Positions 52,644 to 56,322 of a stretch of 56,322 nucleotides of DNA are shown piece after piece. This stretch comes from Isosphaeraceae bacterium (GTDB lineage Bacteria; Planctomycetota; Planctomycetia; Isosphaerales; Isosphaeraceae): positions 1-56,322 of the forward strand of contig JAJPJC010000155.1 of NCBI GenBank assembly GCA_021324445.1, in the 5' to 3' direction. The translations under genes were made by a program, and so were the position numbers. The notes under the pieces were generated by a model that was not told where the DNA came from, searched no databases, and was given only the letters and a program-made list of their open reading frames with translations. Positions within the stretch are counted from its first letter, which is position 1. Every line of letters begins with the position of its first letter.

Positions 52644-53663
52644 ATGACCAAAGCGCGAGAGCACCTGACGCTTACGCGCAGGCAGGAGAAGCTGATCGAA
52701 GCATCCGACGTTATCCGCTCCGACCCTCCCGAGCGGATCGATTTCCTGCACACGGTGCAGTGCCAGTGCGGCATCCCGTACAAGAATCCGGGGGAGGGGG
52801 TGAGGGAGTGGGACCGGAAGCAGGGCGGCGCGGTCCTGCGTATCGAGGCCGGTGCCGCCATCGACCCGCGCTCCGGCGAGTTTGTCAAGTTGGGCCTGCC
52901 CTACGGCGAGAAGCCCCGCCTGGTCCTGATCCACCTCGCCAGCGAGGCCGTGCGCAACGGCTCGGCGGTCGTGGATGTCGAAGACTCGATGACCGCCTTC
53001 GCCAAGTCGCTCGGCGTCGAGCCCAATGGCCAGCAGCTCAAGGCGCTGAAAGATCAGCTCGCTCGGCTGGCGGCATCGACCGTACGCATGGGAATCATGG
53101 AGGAGGGGAGGGCCGTCCAGGTCAACACGCAGATCGTGAGCGCATTTGACCTCTGGTTCCCGAAGCAGCCCGACCAGCGGGTGCTCTGGCCCTCCACCGT
53201 GCGCTTAAGCCAAGAGTATTTTCAGAGCCTAGGCCGACACGCCGTTCCGCTGGACCACCGGGCGGTCGCGGCCCTGGCGTCCTCGTCGATGGCCCTGGAC
53301 GCTTATGTCTGGCTGGCCCAGCGGCTGCACCGGGTGCCCCCGGGTAAACCGCAGTTCATCACCTGGGCAGCGGCCTATGAGCAGTTCGGCCAGGGCTTTG
53401 CCCGCGTACGAGACTTCCGCCGGCAGTTCCTGCACACGCTGGCCCAGGTCAAGAACGCCTACCCGTCGTCGCGCATCGACGCCAACGAGCAGGGGCTCAC
53501 CCTCGAGCATAGCCCGCCGCCGATCCCACCCCGCCATGTCGCCTTCCTCGGCGCAAACACGAAGCACGGTAAGTTAGTCGCGCCCCCACGGGCGGCGGAT
53601 GCGGCAGATTCCCCGGGAAGAGAGATGATCGAAACGGCGGCTGTGCCGGAGTCAACCTCTTAA
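52644..53663 (+). CDS. repA: Plasmid replication initiator, RepA type
   Basis: The 339-residue protein resembles the RepA_C type of plasmid initiators known from Acetobacteraceae and related plasmids. Blocks: LTLTRRQEKLIEASDV, GEKPRLVLIHLASEAVRNGS, MTAFAKSLGVEPNGQQL, DLWFPKQPDQRVLWPSTV and ALDAYVWLAQRLHRVPPGKP, followed by ITWAAAYEQFG and FRRQFLHTLAQVKNAYP. The last part is the winged-helix region that should bind iterons. Immediately after it lie seven iterons and DnaA boxes; the first iteron is even inside the 3' end of the gene. This is the initiator of the replicon. Confidence 0.85.
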   Translation: MTKAREHLTLTRRQEKLIEASDVIRSDPPERIDFLHTVQCQCGIPYKNPGEGVREWDRKQGGAVLRIEAGAAIDPRSGEFVKLGLPYGEKPRLVLIHLASEAVRNGSAVVDVEDSMTAFAKSLGVEPNGQQLKALKDQLARLAASTVRMGIMEEGRAVQVNTQIVSAFDLWFPKQPDQRVLWPSTVRLSQEYFQSLGRHAVPLDHRAVAALASSSMALDAYVWLAQRLHRVPPGKPQFITWAAAYEQFGQGFARVRDFRRQFLHTLAQVKNAYPSSRIDANEQGLTLEHSPPPIPPRHVAFLGANTKHGKLVAPPRAADAADSPGREMIETAAVPESTS

Positions 53664-54024
53664 ATGGCCGATGACCATTCACGGTAAGTTAGTCGCGCCC
53701 CGGACCTCGCAAAACTGCGGCACATCCATGTATCGAGGGGGCCACGGTAAGTTAGTCGCGCTCCTGGATTTGCGAAATGACGGCGCGGCTGTGTATCGGG
53801 GCGACCACGGTAAGTTAGTCGCGCCCTGGCGACCGCCGATTCGGTGGATAAGCCGGTGGAAAGGCCGAGTTATCCACGGTACTTTGGTCGCGGGGACTAC
53901 GGTAAGTTGGTCGCGGCACTCTAGGAATTCCGCGGCCTCCGCCACGGTAAGTTGGTCGCCCAAACCTATATATAATACCTATATACTTACTTCCTATAGT
54001 TTATCGGGCATTTTCTGTGGATAA
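53565..54024. other. oriV: Iteron-type replication origin (oriV)
   Basis: Seven copies of CACGGTAAGTTRGTCGCG lie at 53565-53582, 53680-53697, 53743-53760, 53806-53823, 53875-53892 (CACGGTACTTTGGTCGCG), 53898-53915 and 53943-53960, all on the plus strand. Three DnaA-box-like sequences lie at 53843-53851, 53870-53878 and 54016-54024; the last, TGTGGATAA, is perfect on the minus strand. An AT-rich stretch between 53961 and 54006 is a likely unwinding site. Confidence 0.88.
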
Positions 54025-54462
54025 GCCGGCAGTCCAAGTTATAATCATCGCCAGCAGCTACTGCGATACAACAGAGGAAGGGAAGATTGCATTCAAGGGA
54101 AAGGAAATTCCAGTCCTCCTGTTTCGGCATGGCCCGCATTCAAATAGAAATGGCATTCAGAGAAGCATTTCAAGTCCGGCGGCTACACCCCTCTAGCCAG
54201 GACGTCCTTCCTCGCGCGTATGGGCTTCTAATGCATTTTTTGGGAATTGCGATTTCGGCGTCTGGGACTCATTGATGCGTCAACACCCTCTTTCGCGAGC
54301 GTATCCGAAGGATCGCGCCCGCCCATAAATGCATGCGCCGCGGCGTTCCGTCAGCAGCCATGCGCAAGGCTTCTCCTGGCGTCGCACTATTGCGACCGGC
54401 AATGACCAGTCCTTATCATCCTATTATCGAGATCCGCTGTCCCGGCCCCGAGGAGCCATCCA
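54025..54462. other. Gap right of the origin
   Basis: About 440 bases. One frame of 62 codons (54087-54275, MHSRERKFQSS) has no known relatives and is not supported. Nothing else stands out apart from somewhat lower G+C. Confidence 0.4.
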
Positions 54463-54906
54463 ATGGGACGCCCGCGCACCGCGAAGCACCCGAAGACCGA
54501 TCATGCCGCCCAGCCTGAAGAGGGACCGCAACAGCATAGCGGGCCGCAGGGAGGCGGCGAGGCCGTGTCCAAGTCCGCGGCAGCCCGCGAGGCGATCGCG
54601 CAAGGGATCGACTCGCCGGAAGATGCCGTCGCGTTCATCAAGCAGCGCTTTGGCATCGAGATGAGCAAGCCGCATTTCAGCGCCGTCAAGAGCCAGCTCA
54701 AGAAGAGAGAGGCCAGCGACGGTGGTGCGGCGCCAAAGGCGAGGAGGGGCAGGAAGCCGAAAGCCGCTGTCGAGGGCTATCTGGCGCCGCCGAAGGTCGT
54801 GCCCACGGGGGAGGGCGACCTGCTGGAGGCCCTGGAAGCCATGAAGCCGCTGGTCGCCAGCCTCGGCGCCGACAAGGTGAAGCGGATCGTCGATTTGCTG
54901 GCATAG
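54463..54906 (+). CDS. Planctomycete-type small DNA-related protein (KRIVDLL family)
   Basis: The 147-residue product has a low-complexity start (MGRPRTAKHPKTDHAAQPEE) and then SKSAAAREAIAQGIDSPEDAVAFIKQRFGIEMSKPHFSAVKSQLKK, a winged/HTH-like block, a basic linker ARRGRKPKAA and the helical end LLEALEAMKPLVASLGADKVKRIVDLLA. I recognise both the VEMSxxHxSxxKS block and the GADKVKRIVDLL tail from many short planctomycete proteins, often described as hypothetical. It probably binds DNA. It is the strongest sign in the backbone that the host is a planctomycete. Confidence 0.72.
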   Translation: MGRPRTAKHPKTDHAAQPEEGPQQHSGPQGGGEAVSKSAAAREAIAQGIDSPEDAVAFIKQRFGIEMSKPHFSAVKSQLKKREASDGGAAPKARRGRKPKAAVEGYLAPPKVVPTGEGDLLEALEAMKPLVASLGADKVKRIVDLLA

Positions 54907-55093
54907 GCGTGCCCGTCAGGGTGCCGGCAGGGCACGCGGGGGCGGTCAGCCTCGCCGTGCCCCAGGCTATCCGTCTGCGCCCGGCTTCGTGCATATCCCA
55001 GCTCGCCGTCTCCACCTGGCTGAAATCTGCCAGGTGGACGCAGTCCATCTGCGGGGCACCATCGAGGCCGGACCGGAAAGCACTCGCCCCGCG

Positions 55094-56218
55094 TCAAAAA
55101 CAGGTCTTCCCATGCACGTCGCAAATATCATAACTGTTGGCGCCATCAGCATAGATCGGCGCCAGGGGGAGGGTTGCGCCGCTGCGGAGAGCGAAACGCC
55201 CGTGTTTCTGATTGACCGCCTGTTTCACCGCTGCTGCGGCATCCACCGCCTCGGCCTTGTCGAATAAGCCGAGCTGCCGGGCCGCACGGGGCCGCAAATC
55301 CTCGGCGAACAGGTGCATCCGCGCCGCCAGGACGCGCGGTATCCACGCCTGCCGCAGGCAGGGCCGGTAGGTGTCCAGCAGCATGTCGAAGCGGTCGCTG
55401 GGTATCTCCAGCGTCGCCCGGCCCTCGCCGGCGCGCCCGTCGCGGTAGCCGACCCATACCGCCACGCGCCCGGTCAGCACGCGGTGGTAGACCAGCTCCT
55501 CGACCAGCCGCTCCAAGTTGCGCACCAGCCATGCCCAGAGGACCATTGGCTCATCGGTCGGCTCGCCGAAGCTGCCGCCCCGCGAGAGGATCTTGTGCGG
55601 TATGCGCTGAGGCCGGATAGGGAGCACTGGATCGCCGTTGAGCTCCCACCACAGCGCCTCGCCGCTGGCCGTCAGCACTTGCCGGATGAGCCGCCGGTCG
55701 GCCCTGGCCAGGTCCAGGCAGGTGCGGATGCCCCAGGGTATCAGCCGCCGCTCCCGCCGCCCGGCGATGCCGGTGACCTCCGTAACCGGGTGGGCGGCCA
55801 GCAGGGATTCCTCGGTGCCAGGGTCCAGTACGGCCAGCGCGCCAAACGGCTTGGCTGCGTCGGATATGAGCTTGGCGAGCGTCCGCGTCCGGGCGATGCC
55901 CACCGTCACCGGCACGTGGACGCGTTCCAGGAGCCGGTCGCGGACGGCCAAGGCGTAGGCCTGAAAATCCCCGGCCGGCGCGGGCGAGGCATCGAAGAAG
56001 AATTCGTCGATGCTGTAATACTCGACCCTGGGGGAGAGGTCGCGGACGGTCTCCAGCATCATCCGCGACAGCACCTCGTACCAGCGGAAGTCGCGCTTGA
56101 CGTAGAGGCCGTCGGGGCAGAGCCTCTGCGCCTCCCAGATGGGCATCCCGGTTTTGACGCCCTGGGTCTTCATCTCGTAGCTCTTGGCGATCACGCAGGC
56201 GCCCTGATTGCCCAGCAC
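55094..56218 (-). pseudogene. Y-family DNA polymerase (UmuC/DinB type), N-terminus lost
   Basis: The 374 residues left contain VLGNQGACVIAKSYEMKTQG, VEYYSIDEFFFDASP (two catalytic acidic residues), VPVTVGIARTRTLAKL, and the HhH-like and little-finger regions (EVTGIAGRRERRLIPWGI, ILSRGGSFGEPTDEP). Missing is the first 30 or so residues with the DxDxFFAS motif that supplies the first catalytic Asp. On the minus strand a stop lies 8 codons upstream, and the DNA there belongs to an IS21 istA fragment, so the gene was cut by insertion or recombination. It should be inactive for synthesis. Confidence 0.85.
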
Positions 56219-56222
56219 CCTG

Positions 56223-56322
56223 GCCGGCCAGCCGTTCGATCACATGGTCTATCACTTCGTCCTGACCTACTCCAATTGGGAGGCGGCCACCGTCTGCTTC
56301 TCCGAGAGCTTCGAGGGCCTCA
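56223..56322 (+). pseudogene. istA: IS21-family istA fragment at the right edge
   Basis: The plus frame reads QPFDHMVYHFVLTYSNWEAATVCFSESFEGL up to the edge in pieces: HFVLTYSNWE and CFSESFEGL are typical of the catalytic domain of IstA of another IS21 subgroup. The fragment begins in mid-gene right next to the broken polymerase gene, without any terminal repeat, so it is a recombination scar or assembly break. It may continue beyond the window. Confidence 0.7.

Noticed and set aside
53671..54024. Open frame of 117 codons with repeated HGKLVAP
   Set aside because: The repeated peptide is simply the translation of the iterons of the origin.
54087..54275. 62-codon frame right of the origin
   Set aside because: No known relatives, no Shine-Dalgarno sequence and low coding quality.

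Overview
The window looks like a piece of a plasmid, or a plasmid-derived replicon, from a planctomycete, probably of the Isosphaeraceae type. The assignment rests on recognition and not on a search. It is supported by high GC throughout, mostly weak Shine-Dalgarno sequences, and several small families I associate with planctomycetes: a protein beginning [10 protein letters not shown], a protein ending KVKRIVDLLA, FHA-repeat proteins and a long run of GT4/FkbM genes. No tRNA, rRNA or CRISPR array was seen.

Layout. 1-1988: truncated IS66-family element (tnpC broken near base 103, tnpB, tnpA, one terminal repeat). 2052-8265: accessory genes, namely a tyrosine recombinase, a dead receiver-domain fragment beside an intact one, two small conserved proteins, an exported protein, a double-FHA protein and a cyclic-phosphate-type receiver protein. 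8325-39203: one large exopolysaccharide/O-antigen locus, entirely on the minus strand and ending at a clear terminator at 8261-8235. In transcription order it holds a DUF4214-like secreted protein, an O-antigen ligase-TPR fusion, a Wzc-like chain-length/BY-kinase, a WecA-like initiating transferase, glycosyltransferases mixed with FkbM and other methyltransferases, a second O-antigen polymerase/ligase, a Wzm/Wzt ABC exporter, and a block of tightly overlapping GT4 genes. 39204-45313: an insertion-sequence island with an IS1-family element (8-bp target duplication), a WGR-domain gene, a zinc-ribbon transposase with a -1 frameshift tract, and an IS21-family element that cuts into it. 45390-56220: plasmid backbone with an XRE regulator, a LuxR/LuxI quorum-sensing pair with small downstream genes, an IS110 element, a peculiar non-coding tract, parA and a partner gene, repA, an iteron origin with DnaA boxes, a planctomycete-type small protein and an N-truncated Y-family polymerase. 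The right edge is a fragment of another IS21 transposase.

How it fits together. WecA would load the first sugar on the lipid carrier, the GT4 enzymes would extend it and the methyltransferases decorate it. Export could run through Wzm/Wzt (whose C-terminal domain should recognise the glycan end), while Wzc and two polymerase/ligase proteins point to a Wzy-type route; no flippase is in the window. Replication (repA/iterons), partition (parA) and cell-density sensing (luxI/luxR) lie close together, which resembles the logic of quorum-controlled plasmids. The most notable points are the acyl-homoserine-lactone synthase/receptor pair in a planctomycete-like context, the repetitive non-coding tract before parA, a roughly 280-bp dispersed repeat found twice, and the mixed Wzy/ABC polysaccharide locus.
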